From Bacilli bacterium (GTDB lineage Bacteria; Bacillota_I; Bacilli_A; RF39; UBA660), in NCBI GenBank assembly GCA_017433415.1, contig JAFRHI010000023.1:1-64000 (forward strand): a DNA stretch of 64,000 nt. The letters run 5' to 3'. Under the pieces are notes generated by a model. It saw only the letters and a program-made list of their open reading frames with translations, made no database searches and was not told the DNA's origin. Shown here one piece after another: positions 51,827 through 60,733 of this stretch (its first letter is position 1; each line of letters starts with the position of its first letter). A program made the translations under genes and the position numbers.

Positions 51827-54622
51827 ATGAAAAAAGTTAATAAAAATGGTTTTACTTTAGTTGAACTACTTGGGGTAGTTACATTATTAGGTATTATTAT
51901 GTTAGTTGCGATACCCAATGTGTCTAAATTAATTGATAAATCAAAAGATAGTAAAAAAGAAAGTAATAAAAAGACACTATTATTAGCTGGTAAAAGTTAT
52001 ATGCAAGCTAATAAGACAAAACTTCCTAAGGCCATAGGGGAAAATGCGAAAGTTGATGCACAAGATTTGAAATCAAGTGGCTTTTTAAAAGAAGATTTAG
52101 TAGACGGTAATAAAGTTTCTTGTATGGATTATTCATATGTCAGTGTAAAGAAAAAATCTTCAAATAAATATGAATATGTGCCTCATTTGTATTGCGGTTC
52201 AGAAACTCCTGATGAACTAGAAGAGATAACTCCTTATATTAATATTAATCTTTATGCTTATAATAGTACAGGTGAAGACGATGTTGTTAGTGGCGGAACT
52301 TCGGATTTAATTAATCGTGTTAAAATTGATTATTATGGTAATGGTGATGGAACAACAGAACCAACTGTTAGTTTGACAGGATATAATTATTTTATAGCCG
52401 TAGCATATAGAAAAGGAGAAAATGAGTATGAGGATGATATTGAAATACGTTCTGCTCCTAGTATGAATCCTTATGATAAGACAAAAGTAACTGCTGATAT
52501 AAATTTAGCTGAATATATTGATGTTACTAGAGAATTTAGAATTAAAGTTATTGCTAAAGCATATAATGCTGAAGGATTTAATTATGAGGCAACAAGAACA
52601 ATAGATCCTAATGATCCACAAGATCCAACGTGTGATGATGTAAAAATATATGCTTTAGATAGTAATGGTAAATATAAATCTATTTACACAGGTAAGTATA
52701 AGCCTGAGGATGATAATAAAGTAGTTAATACACCTACTTGGGCTAAATCTGGTCCTAGAAAAGCCGTAGTAACTTGTAAGGATAATGCTGGTAGTGGTTG
52801 CCAAAAAGAAAAATATACGAAGATTTTTATAAAAACTGGTACTAGTGATGATGAAGTTAATGATAAAGGAAAAGGTGTAGTTGAAGTAAAAGATAATAAA
52901 GGTAATACAGGTCGTTGTTATGTTCCGATAAATATTGATGATACTCCACCATCAGTACCAACGGTTAATATGTATAATTGGAAAAATAATACTACTAGAC
53001 CAACTAATAGTAATGGACTTACTGAATATAAATCCGGTGACTGGACATTATTGAGTGTTTATACTGAGCCACATTCTACTGATGCTGGTGTTGGTGATAT
53101 ATATTATCAGTATACAACTACAGGAGCAACAGAAAATAATACTGATAAGACTGCAAAATATAGAAATATTGAAGCTAAAGGTAAATCCTATATAAAATGG
53201 AGAGCTTGTGATAAATTAGATAATTGTTCTGAATATTCTGATTTAAATAGTGTGTTTATTGCTAAAGATGCTGAAAGACCTTCAAGACCAACAATTTCAT
53301 TTTATACATGGGATGGTATTGGAGATCCTGAAAGTTTAATTAAAAGTGGAGCTTTAAATCAAAGAGATAATAAATATAATCCTGGTAGTTGGACTAATAA
53401 GAATGTAATAGTTTATTTTTCACATCCAGATCAAACTAATTATGATATTACTTATTATTATGACAAAGAAGGAACTGATCCTGAAATAGAAATTAATGGT
53501 AATTATTTAGTTTTTGCTGAAGATATAAATGCAACATATCAGTTTTATGCAAAGGATGGTCTTAATCGAGAATCATGGAGGACTGATTGGACTACTATAA
53601 AAATCGATAAAACACCACCAACATTTAATGTTGAATTGAAAAAAAATTCAACTTCATTGAAGTCATGTACGGGTAATTTTTGTGAGTTAGACGGTACAGT
53701 TGAGGATAGTATGACAATTCGTGTTGATACAGTTAGAGATAGTGGAAGTGGAGTTAATCGGGATTATGAATTTGCTTGGAATGCTGGATATCTTGATAAT
53801 TTTTCTGAAGTGGTGTCAAATTTAGAGCAAAGGCGCATTAACATTGATGGTTATGATACTAGAGATATTACTTCATATGGAAAAAGAATTTTATGGGTTA
53901 CTATTAGCGATAAAGTAGGAAATGAAGCTGAGATGAAAATAAAGGCAGATATAGTTTCTGGAACTGATGTAATAAATGGCACACGTTTCCTATGTGATTC
54001 TTCTACTAAGAAATTGGGAATTTATCATATTTCTGAGTGTCCTAGTGATTTGTTGTGTTACTATACTAAATTAAACGGACTTAGTGTTAGTGGCCAAAAT
54101 TCTGTTGATAGAACTAAGTTAACTATGGCAATTGGAGAATCTTGCATTAAAACAAAATGTGTTACTGCTAGTGCTGCAAACTGTCGTAATGGTGCTTCTA
54201 CTAATGGAACTACTGTTAAAAAAACAATTTCTAATTCTACTAGTATGCAAGTTGCTGAAACTACAACAAGTGGATGGTCTTATAGTTTAGATTATGGATG
54301 TTATATAAGTAGTAATTTAATGGCTGATTCATGTTCTTCATCTTCTGGTGGTGGTACTAGTGGATATGATATACCGTCATCAAGTACTTGCAGTAGATAT
54401 AAGAGATGTTCTGCTGCTGGTTGTGCAAAATCAGTTCAACATAGTGTTTCTACTGGTGGTTTTAAATATAAGGGACATTATGATTCTGGTGGCAGATGTG
54501 AACCTAAATATAGTCCTAGTCGTTGTGGCCGTGGTACAAGTTGTAGTAACTGTACATATACGACATATACATATGAGTGTACACTCTATAATAGAGGGCC
54601 AGCTTGTGGTTGTGAATATTAA
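51827..54622 (+). CDS. Giant type IV prepilin-like surface protein
   Basis: The 931-residue protein begins MKKVNKNGFTLVELLG: a short basic leader, cleavage after Gly8, Phe9 and Glu13 at +5, then a hydrophobic helix ending IPNVSKLIDKSK. This is a textbook class-a prepilin signal. The pilin-like module (GKSYMQANKTKLPKAIGENA ... HLYCGSE) matches the proteins at 17608 and 41696. Long Ig-like regions follow (KIDKTPPTFNV, NIDDTPPSVPTV), then a Cys-rich end of about 190 residues. Normal type IV pilins are 120-200 residues, so this is an adhesin-sized minor pilin. GTGATGAT precedes ATG. No prepilin peptidase gene is in the window. Confidence 0.8.
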   Translation: MKKVNKNGFTLVELLGVVTLLGIIMLVAIPNVSKLIDKSKDSKKESNKKTLLLAGKSYMQANKTKLPKAIGENAKVDAQDLKSSGFLKEDLVDGNKVSCMDYSYVSVKKKSSNKYEYVPHLYCGSETPDELEEITPYININLYAYNSTGEDDVVSGGTSDLINRVKIDYYGNGDGTTEPTVSLTGYNYFIAVAYRKGENEYEDDIEIRSAPSMNPYDKTKVTADINLAEYIDVTREFRIKVIAKAYNAEGFNYEATRTIDPNDPQDPTCDDVKIYALDSNGKYKSIYTGKYKPEDDNKVVNTPTWAKSGPRKAVVTCKDNAGSGCQKEKYTKIFIKTGTSDDEVNDKGKGVVEVKDNKGNTGRCYVPINIDDTPPSVPTVNMYNWKNNTTRPTNSNGLTEYKSGDWTLLSVYTEPHSTDAGVGDIYYQYTTTGATENNTDKTAKYRNIEAKGKSYIKWRACDKLDNCSEYSDLNSVFIAKDAERPSRPTISFYTWDGIGDPESLIKSGALNQRDNKYNPGSWTNKNVIVYFSHPDQTNYDITYYYDKEGTDPEIEINGNYLVFAEDINATYQFYAKDGLNRESWRTDWTTIKIDKTPPTFNVELKKNSTSLKSCTGNFCELDGTVEDSMTIRVDTVRDSGSGVNRDYEFAWNAGYLDNFSEVVSNLEQRRINIDGYDTRDITSYGKRILWVTISDKVGNEAEMKIKADIVSGTDVINGTRFLCDSSTKKLGIYHISECPSDLLCYYTKLNGLSVSGQNSVDRTKLTMAIGESCIKTKCVTASAANCRNGASTNGTTVKKTISNSTSMQVAETTTSGWSYSLDYGCYISSNLMADSCSSSSGGGTSGYDIPSSSTCSRYKRCSAAGCAKSVQHSVSTGGFKYKGHYDSGGRCEPKYSPSRCGRGTSCSNCTYTTYTYECTLYNRGPACGCEY

Positions 54623-54652
54623 TATTAAAAATTATGATTATAAGGTGATTAA

Positions 54653-55027
54653 ATGAAAAAAAATAAGAAAGCTATTATTGTTATTCTTGTCATTGTACTA
54701 CTTATGTTTTGTATTGGTGGGTTTATGGTGTTTTATGATCCTGCCAAGGAAGGTAGTAAGCAAGATTTGTCTGGTTTAGAATTAATGGTACTTGACTGTA
54801 ATAATAATGAAGATTCTACTAATGTTAGTATTGGATTGACAAATACTAGCTCAGAGAAAATGCAACTTAATGGATTGGAATTAGTATTAAGAAACAGAAG
54901 TGGTGAAGCAGTTACAACTATGACTATAAGTGGTATGGGAGATTTAGAGGCAAATACATTTACGCAAATCGATTCAACATTTCCTGGAAATTTAGGTAAA
55001 ATTACTGAAGTTATAGTGAAAAAGTAA
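54653..55027 (+). CDS. Small anchored protein with FxLYD-like domain
   Basis: The 124-residue protein has a lysine-rich start, one helix (about 8-27) and a beta-sandwich-like domain with NVSIGLTNTSSEKMQLNGLELVL and ITEVIVKK, reminiscent of the FxLYD domain. AAGGTGAT precedes ATG 54653. It follows the giant prepilin by 30 bases and is probably co-transcribed with it. Confidence 0.55.
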   Translation: MKKNKKAIIVILVIVLLMFCIGGFMVFYDPAKEGSKQDLSGLELMVLDCNNNEDSTNVSIGLTNTSSEKMQLNGLELVLRNRSGEAVTTMTISGMGDLEANTFTQIDSTFPGNLGKITEVIVKK

Positions 55028-55041
55028 GTATTATAATTGAT

Positions 55042-55077
55042 AAAAAACATATATTATCTGAAAATATATGTTTTTTA
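55042..55077 (+). terminator. Terminator of the prepilin operon
   Basis: AAAAAACATATATT pairs with AATATATGTTTTTT around an 7-base loop; strong though AT-rich. Confidence 0.8.
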
Positions 55078-55089
55078 TATTGTGTACTT

Positions 55090-55122
55090 AATGTGTCTAG
55101 ATTAATTAATAAATCAAAAGAT
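55090..55122 (+). pseudogene. Relic of a prepilin N-terminal coding segment
   Basis: These 33 bases match 51916-51948 of the giant prepilin gene at 31 positions. They encode NVSRLINKSKD in place of NVSKLIDKSKD and run into a stop two codons later. There is no start codon, ribosome site or promoter of its own. The match is too long for chance and marks an ancient duplication or recombination scar. The hairpin at 55151-55175 may be the terminator left from the same lost gene. Confidence 0.65.
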
Positions 55123-55150
55123 TTTTAAGATGATAATTATAGTAAAAAAG

Positions 55151-55175
55151 CACTCTTTTAAGAGTGGTTTTTTTA
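55151..55175. terminator. Orphan terminator upstream of the phosphoketolase gene
   Basis: CACTC pairs with GAGTG around TTTTAA, flanked by A6 and T7, so it works in both directions. The only coding remnant before it is the prepilin relic. Confidence 0.7.
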
Positions 55176-55178
55176 TGT

Positions 55179-55203
55179 TATAATTTTATTAGGATAGGAG
55201 AGT
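55179..55203 (+). promoter_or_regulatory. -10 element and ribosome site of the phosphoketolase gene
   Basis: TATAAT at 55179-55184, directly after the orphan terminator, then AGGAGAGTG before ATG 55209. The -35 region overlaps the hairpin. Confidence 0.5.
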
Positions 55204-55208
55204 GCAGT

Positions 55209-57551
55209 ATGGCAATTCTTAATAAAAATGAATTAAAATTAATGGATGAGTATTTTAGGGTTTTAAATTATCTTTCTGTTGCACAACTTTATTTACTTGA
55301 TAATCCTTTACTTAGAAGGGAGCTTACAATTAATGATATCAAACCTAATGTTGTTGGACATTGGGGAACGGCTCCAGGTCAAAATTTTATTTATATGCAT
55401 TTAAATAGGGTTATAAAGAAATATGACCTTAATATGATTTATTTATCTGGTCCTGGTCATGGTGGTCAAGCAATGGTTGCGAATAATTATTTAGAAGGTG
55501 TATATTCTGAGTTTTATCCTAATATAACTGAGGATGAAGAAGGGTTAAAGAAACTATGTAAACAATTTTCTTTTCCTGGTGGAATATCTTCTCATGTAGC
55601 ACCAGAAACGCCAGGTTCAATCCATGAAGGGGGAGAACTTGGGTATAGTCTTTCTCATGCTGCAGGAGCAGTTTTAGATAATCCAAATTTGATTGCGGCT
55701 TGCGTTGTTGGGGATGGTGAAGCAGAAACTGGTCCACTTGCGACAAGCTGGCATATTAATAAATTTTTAAATAAGAAAACAGATGGGACAGTTTTACCAA
55801 TACTACATCGTAACGGTTATAAGATTGCTAATCCTACAGTTTTTGGTAGAATGAGTAATGATGAAATAGAAAAATTCTTTTATGGGTATGGTTGGAAGCC
55901 ATATTTTGTATCTGGTGATGAAACACTTGTGATGCATGAGGAAATGGCAAAAACGATGGATAGGGTTATTAAGGATATTGAGAAAGTAAAAACTAAAGGA
56001 GAAGGTAATTATCCAGTAATAGTTTTAACTACTCCTAAAGGATGGACTGGACCTAAGGAAGTTAATGATAATAAAATAGAGGGATCATTTAGGGCTCATC
56101 AAGTACCTATACCTATAACTCGTGAAAATCCAGAGGGACTTGAATTGCTCAAAAGATGGTTAAATAGTTATCATATTGAAAACTTTTTTGATGAAAAAGG
56201 CAAGTTAATTAAAGAATTAAAGGAGTTATGTCCACCACTTAATAAATGTATGGGATATAGTGAATATGCTAATGGGGGGTTATTACTTAAGGATATAGTT
56301 ACTCCTGATTGGGAAGATTATGCTTTAGATATTAAAGGACCAGGGAAAATAGTTACTCAAGATACAATGGAATTAAGTAATTATATTAGAGATTTATTTA
56401 TACTTAATAAAGCAAATAAGAATTTTAGAATGTTTGGTCCAGATGAGGCATTGTCAAATAGATTTAATCATGTTTTTGAAGTAACTAATAGAACATGGAA
56501 TTATAAAACATATCGTAATGATGAGTATTTGAGTTATGATGGTAGAGTAATGGATTCATATTTATCTGAGCATTTATGTGAAGGAATGTTGGAGGGATAT
56601 ATTCTTACAGGTAGACATGGATTTATTCATAGTTATGAAGCATTTATCAGAATTGTTGATTCAATGGCAAGTCAACATGCAAAATGGCTAAAGGTATGTC
56701 AAGATATTCCTTGGAGAGCAGATATTGCTTCGCTTAATTTTTTACTTGTTAGTCATGTTTTTCAACAAGATCATAATGGATATACACATCAGGATCCAGG
56801 ATTCTTAAATCATTTGGTAACTAAGAAAGCAGATGTTGTTAGAATGTATTTACCTCCGGATACTAACTGTTTATTATCTTGCTTTGATCATTGTATAAAA
56901 ACAAAAAATTATGTTAATGTTATTGTTGCTTCTAAGCATCCCCGACCACAATGGCTTACTAAAACTCAAGCTAGAGTTCATTGTCGTAAAGGTCTTGGTA
57001 TTTGGAATTTTGCTAGTAATGATGAGGGTAATCCTGATGTGGTTCTTGCTTGTTGTGGGGAAACTCCAACACTAGAAGTTTTAGCGGCAGTTGATATTTT
57101 AAGAAAGAGTGTAAAAGGAATTAGAATCAGAGTTGTTAATGTTGTTGATTTGATGAAATTACAGTCTCCTGATACACACCCACATGGAATGAGTGATGAA
57201 GAATATGATGAAATATTTACAAAGAATAAACCAATTATATTTAATTTCCATGGTTATCCTTCATTAATACATCAGTTGACATATAAACGAGCAAATAGAA
57301 ATTTGCATGTTCATGGTTATAAAGAAGAAGGTACTATTACAACAACATTTGATATTCGTGTACAAAATGATATTGATAGATTCCATCTAGTACAAGCAGT
57401 TTTAAAAGAAATACCTAGATATAAAAAATCAAGTCAGGTGTTAATTGATTGGTGTAGCGAAATGCTTGATAAACACAAAAAGTATATTGCTGAACATGGT
57501 GAAGATATGCCTTTCGTTAAAGATTGGAAATGGGAGGGTTTTAAAGAATGA
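55209..57551 (+). CDS. xfp: Xylulose-5-phosphate/fructose-6-phosphate phosphoketolase
   Basis: The 780-residue ThDP enzyme is full length. Motifs include GHWGTAPGQNFIYMHLNR, GPGHGGQAMVANNYLEG, FSFPGGISSHVAPETPGSIHEG, VVGDGEAETGPLATSWH and the FQQDHNGYTHQDPGFL loop. It splits sugar phosphates to acetyl phosphate and triose or tetrose phosphate, and is typical of heterofermentative or bifid-type metabolism. Downstream acetate kinase is not present here. ATG 55209 is chosen over the in-frame 55164, which overlaps the promoter. Confidence 0.96.
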   Translation: MAILNKNELKLMDEYFRVLNYLSVAQLYLLDNPLLRRELTINDIKPNVVGHWGTAPGQNFIYMHLNRVIKKYDLNMIYLSGPGHGGQAMVANNYLEGVYSEFYPNITEDEEGLKKLCKQFSFPGGISSHVAPETPGSIHEGGELGYSLSHAAGAVLDNPNLIAACVVGDGEAETGPLATSWHINKFLNKKTDGTVLPILHRNGYKIANPTVFGRMSNDEIEKFFYGYGWKPYFVSGDETLVMHEEMAKTMDRVIKDIEKVKTKGEGNYPVIVLTTPKGWTGPKEVNDNKIEGSFRAHQVPIPITRENPEGLELLKRWLNSYHIENFFDEKGKLIKELKELCPPLNKCMGYSEYANGGLLLKDIVTPDWEDYALDIKGPGKIVTQDTMELSNYIRDLFILNKANKNFRMFGPDEALSNRFNHVFEVTNRTWNYKTYRNDEYLSYDGRVMDSYLSEHLCEGMLEGYILTGRHGFIHSYEAFIRIVDSMASQHAKWLKVCQDIPWRADIASLNFLLVSHVFQQDHNGYTHQDPGFLNHLVTKKADVVRMYLPPDTNCLLSCFDHCIKTKNYVNVIVASKHPRPQWLTKTQARVHCRKGLGIWNFASNDEGNPDVVLACCGETPTLEVLAAVDILRKSVKGIRIRVVNVVDLMKLQSPDTHPHGMSDEEYDEIFTKNKPIIFNFHGYPSLIHQLTYKRANRNLHVHGYKEEGTITTTFDIRVQNDIDRFHLVQAVLKEIPRYKKSSQVLIDWCSEMLDKHKKYIAEHGEDMPFVKDWKWEGFKE

Positions 57552-57671
57552 ATCCTATTTTAGAGAAAAAAACTTTTCTGTAGTAGGCTTTATAATTTTT
57601 ATCTTTTGTGGTGTTTCTAAATTCTTATATGCTGTTGTTGTTGAATATGTTATTAGTTTTATGAATTAGAA

Positions 57672-57697
57672 AAGAGGTCTTTGTGGACTTCTTTTTG
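57672..57697 (+). terminator. Terminator after the phosphoketolase region
   Basis: AAGAGGTC pairs with GGACTTCTT (one wobble), then T5. The stretch 57552-57671 between xfp and this hairpin has a hydrophobic frame without a start, possibly a decayed membrane gene. Confidence 0.6.
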
Positions 57698-57729
57698 TTT
57701 TTGGTGTATAATTTATTCGAGGTGGTTAG

Positions 57730-58248
57730 ATGAGTACTAGAAAAAGTATGAGATTACCAATAATTGTTACATTTATAATTATTGTGATTATGGTTTATTT
57801 GTTTACGAGTATTAAACAGTCACAAGTAGTTTGTGAAAAAACGAGAACTTTTGATTCTGATGTTAGATTAAAAGAAGAAATAATTAGTATTACTGATGGT
57901 AAGAAAATTAATAGTATGGAATTAACAAAGACAATAATTTTACCTCCTTTATATGCTGATGATACACATTTAAATAGTATTAAGTATTCTCTTGAGAAAA
58001 CTTTAGATTACTTAGGAGAAAATGTTAAATATACTGTTTTAGATGATAGAATTATTGTTAATATTGAGGTTGATAAAGATGAAATACTATTACTAAATAA
58101 TATTGATTTTATTGTTAATGATGATTTGGTAATTAAAATTAATTCTAATACTAAAAGTAGTGATGTAATAACTTTAAGTGTAGGGGATAATTATACTGAT
58201 GGAGAATTAATGACTAGACTTAAGAATAATGGTTATTCATGTAAATAA
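57730..58248 (+). CDS. Anchored protein of unknown function
   Basis: The 172-residue protein has one N-terminal helix (about 9-27) and an outer alpha/beta domain ending in GDNYTDGELMTRLKNNGYSC. GAGGTGG precedes ATG 57730. It overlaps the next frame by up to 20 bases, so they form one operon. I do not recognise the family. Confidence 0.55.
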   Translation: MSTRKSMRLPIIVTFIIIVIMVYLFTSIKQSQVVCEKTRTFDSDVRLKEEIISITDGKKINSMELTKTIILPPLYADDTHLNSIKYSLEKTLDYLGENVKYTVLDDRIIVNIEVDKDEILLLNNIDFIVNDDLVIKINSNTKSSDVITLSVGDNYTDGELMTRLKNNGYSCK

Positions 58249-58510
58249 TATGGAATATGATGTTGATGAATTAGTAAGTAATTTAGATTTTACTAGTGGT
58301 AAATTTAATAATATCAATGGTATAATGCTTACTAATAAGGAAATAGAAATACTTGATAGGTATGATATTAATTATAAGAGTTGTGGAAATTTAAAAGAGA
58401 TTATTTTTGAGATAGAAGAAGTCATTCCTGATTTAGATGATCCTGAAGAATTAGAATATCTCTCTAGTATGCTTGCAGAAAGAGATTATTATCAAAATAG
58501 TGCCAAATAG
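58229..58510 (+). CDS. Small acidic hypothetical protein
   Basis: The 93-residue cytosolic protein is Asp/Glu-rich with a helical C-terminus (EEVIPDLDDPEELEYLSSM). The start could be ATG 58229, which overlaps the previous gene, or ATG 58250 just after its stop; neither has a strong ribosome site. Unknown function. Confidence 0.5.
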   Translation: MVIHVNNMEYDVDELVSNLDFTSGKFNNINGIMLTNKEIEILDRYDINYKSCGNLKEIIFEIEEVIPDLDDPEELEYLSSMLAERDYYQNSAK

Positions 58511-58526
58511 TTGTTAATGAAAAAAC

Positions 58527-58555
58527 TTTACATTTTACTTCTTTTTTGTTATAAT
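58527..58555 (+). promoter_or_regulatory. Promoter of the 58582 gene
   Basis: TTTACA (58527-58532), 17-base spacer, TATAAT (58550-58555). The transcript start falls within a CCCC-N8-GGGG inverted repeat (58559-58574), whose right half GAGGGG doubles as the ribosome site. Confidence 0.7.
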
Positions 58556-58581
58556 ATGCCCCGTAAGTGAGGGGTTTTTTT

Positions 58582-59238
58582 ATGAATATTAAAGGTGGTA
58601 TGATTGCTTTAGTTTTATTTAAGTATGAAGAAGAAATTATTCCGAAAAGTTATGAAGTATTAAAAGAAATAGAAGATGGAATAGTTTCTGAAAAAAACTG
58701 GAATGATGCTAATTCTCAAAAATATTTATCTAGGTTAGAAGATTGTGCTGAAGTAGTTCAGCTTCGTAATACATTAAATGATCTTGCTAGTAACTTGGAT
58801 CCAGAATTATCGATTTCATGGGAGTTTTTAGCTAGATGTTTAAGCAAAAAAGGTTTTAATAGTGGCTTAATTGAAATAGTACATGCTTTTTTTGAATTAG
58901 CTTTTAATTCGTATGAAGAAATTAAGAAATCAATAAGTGAAAATGTTTTTTTTGATTCGCGATATAATGTATATGTCTATCCAATTAGTGGGGCTTGTAT
59001 AGGTGATTTAGAAATTAAAGACTATTTAAAGGATAATTGGAAAGATGCTTTGACTGATAATGAATATTATGCTTCTTTAATTGCAAAAGGATGTGAACTT
59101 GAACTTGGACCTAATTTTATTTATCCATTTAATTTGTTTAAAGGAAGTGTTTATTGTTCTAATTATGAAGAAATGTTTGAAGCTGGTGTTCTTGATGAGG
59201 ATAATACAATGCAAGATACATTAGGAAAAACAAAATAA
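58582..59238 (+). CDS. Hypothetical cytosolic protein
   Basis: The 218-residue protein is mainly helical in its first two thirds (EIIPKSYEVLKEIEDGIV, FLARCLSKKGF) with a mixed C-terminal part. No signal peptide or known motif is seen. ATG 58582 behind GAGGGG with a T7 spacer is preferred to GTG 58567, which lies within the inverted repeat. Closed by its own terminator. Confidence 0.55.
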   Translation: MNIKGGMIALVLFKYEEEIIPKSYEVLKEIEDGIVSEKNWNDANSQKYLSRLEDCAEVVQLRNTLNDLASNLDPELSISWEFLARCLSKKGFNSGLIEIVHAFFELAFNSYEEIKKSISENVFFDSRYNVYVYPISGACIGDLEIKDYLKDNWKDALTDNEYYASLIAKGCELELGPNFIYPFNLFKGSVYCSNYEEMFEAGVLDEDNTMQDTLGKTK

Positions 59239-59249
59239 TTATTTATAGT

Positions 59250-59290
59250 AAACTGTTGGATAATATTCGACAGTTTTTATTTTTTTTGCT
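59250..59290 (+). terminator. Terminator before the cysteine desulfurase gene
   Basis: AAACTGTTG pairs with CGACAGTTT (one wobble), then TTATTTTTTTT. TATAAT-like GGTATAATT follows at about 59300 and serves the next gene. Confidence 0.8.
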
Positions 59291-59331
59291 TTTCGCATAT
59301 GGTATAATTAATTAGGAATGAGAGTGATAAT

Positions 59332-60453
59332 ATGATATATTTAGATTATAGTGCAACGACTCCTGTTAATAGTGAGGTTATTGATACTTATAGTAGAGTT
59401 TGCAAAGAATTTATTGGTAATCCTAATTCTTTACATAGATTAGGAGTTGAGGCTAAAAAGTTAATTGATGCTAGTAGTGAGCAGATTGCTAATATTTTAG
59501 GTGTTAAATCTAGTGAAATTATATATACTAGTGGAGCAAGTGAAGCTAATAATACAGCTATTAAAGGAATATGTTTAAAGTATAGTAATAGGGGTAAACA
59601 TATTATTACTACTGAACTTGAACATTCTTCTGTTATTGCGCCACTTAATTATTTACAAAATAATGGATTTGAAGTTGATTTTGTTAAACTTGATGAGAAT
59701 GGATTAGTTGATCTTGATGATTTAAGAAGATTACTTCGTGATGATACAGTACTTGTTAGTATTGCTTCAGTAAACAGTGAGGTTGGAGTTAAGCAGGATT
59801 TAAAGAAAATAAGTGAAGTAGTAAGAGAAAATCCTAAAACTTTTTTTCATAGTGATGTTACACAAAGTATTGGTAAAGATAAGGTTGATTTAAGTTTAGT
59901 TGATCTTGCGTCTATGTCATGTCAAAAGTTTTATGGTATGAAGGGTATTGGTGCGCTTATAAAAAGGGATAAACTTATTATAGAACCATTAATACATGGT
60001 GGAAAATCAACTACTATATTTAGAAGTGGTACACCTGCTACACCATTAATTGCTTCTTTTGCTAAAGCTTTACGATTGGTTTATGAAGATTTTGATAGTA
60101 AGTGTTTAAAGGTTAGAGAAGTACATGATTATTTAGTTGATAAACTTAAAGATTTAGATGTTTATATTAATAGTAATGAATATTGTTTACCAAACATGGT
60201 TAATATTAGTTTAAAGAATATTAAAAGTGAAGTAATGTTACATGCATTGGAAGAAAAAGATATTTTTGTATCAACTCAGACTGCATGTTCAACAGGTAAT
60301 TATTCAAAGGCAGTTTATGCTATTACTCATGATAAAGAGAAAGCAAGTAGTAGTATGAGAATTAGTTTATCATATCTTACTACAAAGGAAGAAATAGATG
60401 AGTTTATTAAAGCTTTTTCTGAGTGTATAGATAAACTTAGTTTTAGGAGTTAA
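59332..60453 (+). CDS. Cysteine desulfurase (NifS/IscS family)
   Basis: The 373-residue PLP enzyme opens MIYLDYSATTPVNSEV and has YTSGASEANNTAIKG, TTELEHSSV, FFHSDVTQSIGK, PLP-lysine Lys199 and active-site Cys319 in TACSTG. It releases sulfur from cysteine as persulfide for iron-sulfur clusters or tRNA thiolation. The usual S-x-H-K-PLP motif reads SCQK here, so the histidine is replaced by Gln. It is followed 1 base later by a thioredoxin-like gene; no ThiI or IscU is adjacent. Confidence 0.92.
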   Translation: MIYLDYSATTPVNSEVIDTYSRVCKEFIGNPNSLHRLGVEAKKLIDASSEQIANILGVKSSEIIYTSGASEANNTAIKGICLKYSNRGKHIITTELEHSSVIAPLNYLQNNGFEVDFVKLDENGLVDLDDLRRLLRDDTVLVSIASVNSEVGVKQDLKKISEVVRENPKTFFHSDVTQSIGKDKVDLSLVDLASMSCQKFYGMKGIGALIKRDKLIIEPLIHGGKSTTIFRSGTPATPLIASFAKALRLVYEDFDSKCLKVREVHDYLVDKLKDLDVYINSNEYCLPNMVNISLKNIKSEVMLHALEEKDIFVSTQTACSTGNYSKAVYAITHDKEKASSSMRISLSYLTTKEEIDEFIKAFSECIDKLSFRS

Positions 60454-60454
60454 T

Positions 60455-60733
60455 ATGAAATTAGTTAAAATAGGAGCTATTTGGTGTGGTGGCTGTTTAG
60501 TCATGAATAAAGTGTGGTCAAGGTTAAAGGAAAATTATTCTTTTGACTTTGTTGAACTTGATTATGATATGGATGAAGAAGAAGTGTTAAAATATAGTCC
60601 AGGGGATATTTTACCTGTTTTTATATTGTTTTCTAATGATACAGAAATATTAAGAATAGTTGGAGAAATATCTTATGAAGAAATGGCTAAAAAGATAGAT
60701 GAAGTTGGTGATAAAGTTGAGAAAAATAGTTAA
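60455..60733 (+). CDS. Thioredoxin-like protein with CGGC motif
   Basis: The 92-residue thioredoxin fold protein has WCGGC at Cys11-Cys14, a central strand FDFVELDYDMD and the cis-proline region ILPVFILF. No export signal, so it is cytosolic. It is translated with the desulfurase (1-base gap) and overlaps the next frame, suggesting a role in passing electrons or sulfur to the membrane protein downstream. Confidence 0.82.
   Translation: MKLVKIGAIWCGGCLVMNKVWSRLKENYSFDFVELDYDMDEEEVLKYSPGDILPVFILFSNDTEILRIVGEISYEEMAKKIDEVGDKVEKNS

Noticed and set aside
54348-54656. Overlapping frame within the end of the giant prepilin gene
   Set aside because: It lacks a ribosome site, and the other frame has the cysteine-rich domain with normal codon use. 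It is a shadow.
57552-57671. A hydrophobic frame (about 57582-57669) after phosphoketolase
   Set aside because: It has no start codon or ribosome site and stops flank it. At most a decayed fragment, so it was not listed as a gene.
58559-58581. CCCC-N8-GGGG hairpin with T7 as an attenuator
   Set aside because: The predicted transcription start falls inside the hairpin, so most of the left arm would not be transcribed. GAGGGG is better explained as the ribosome site.
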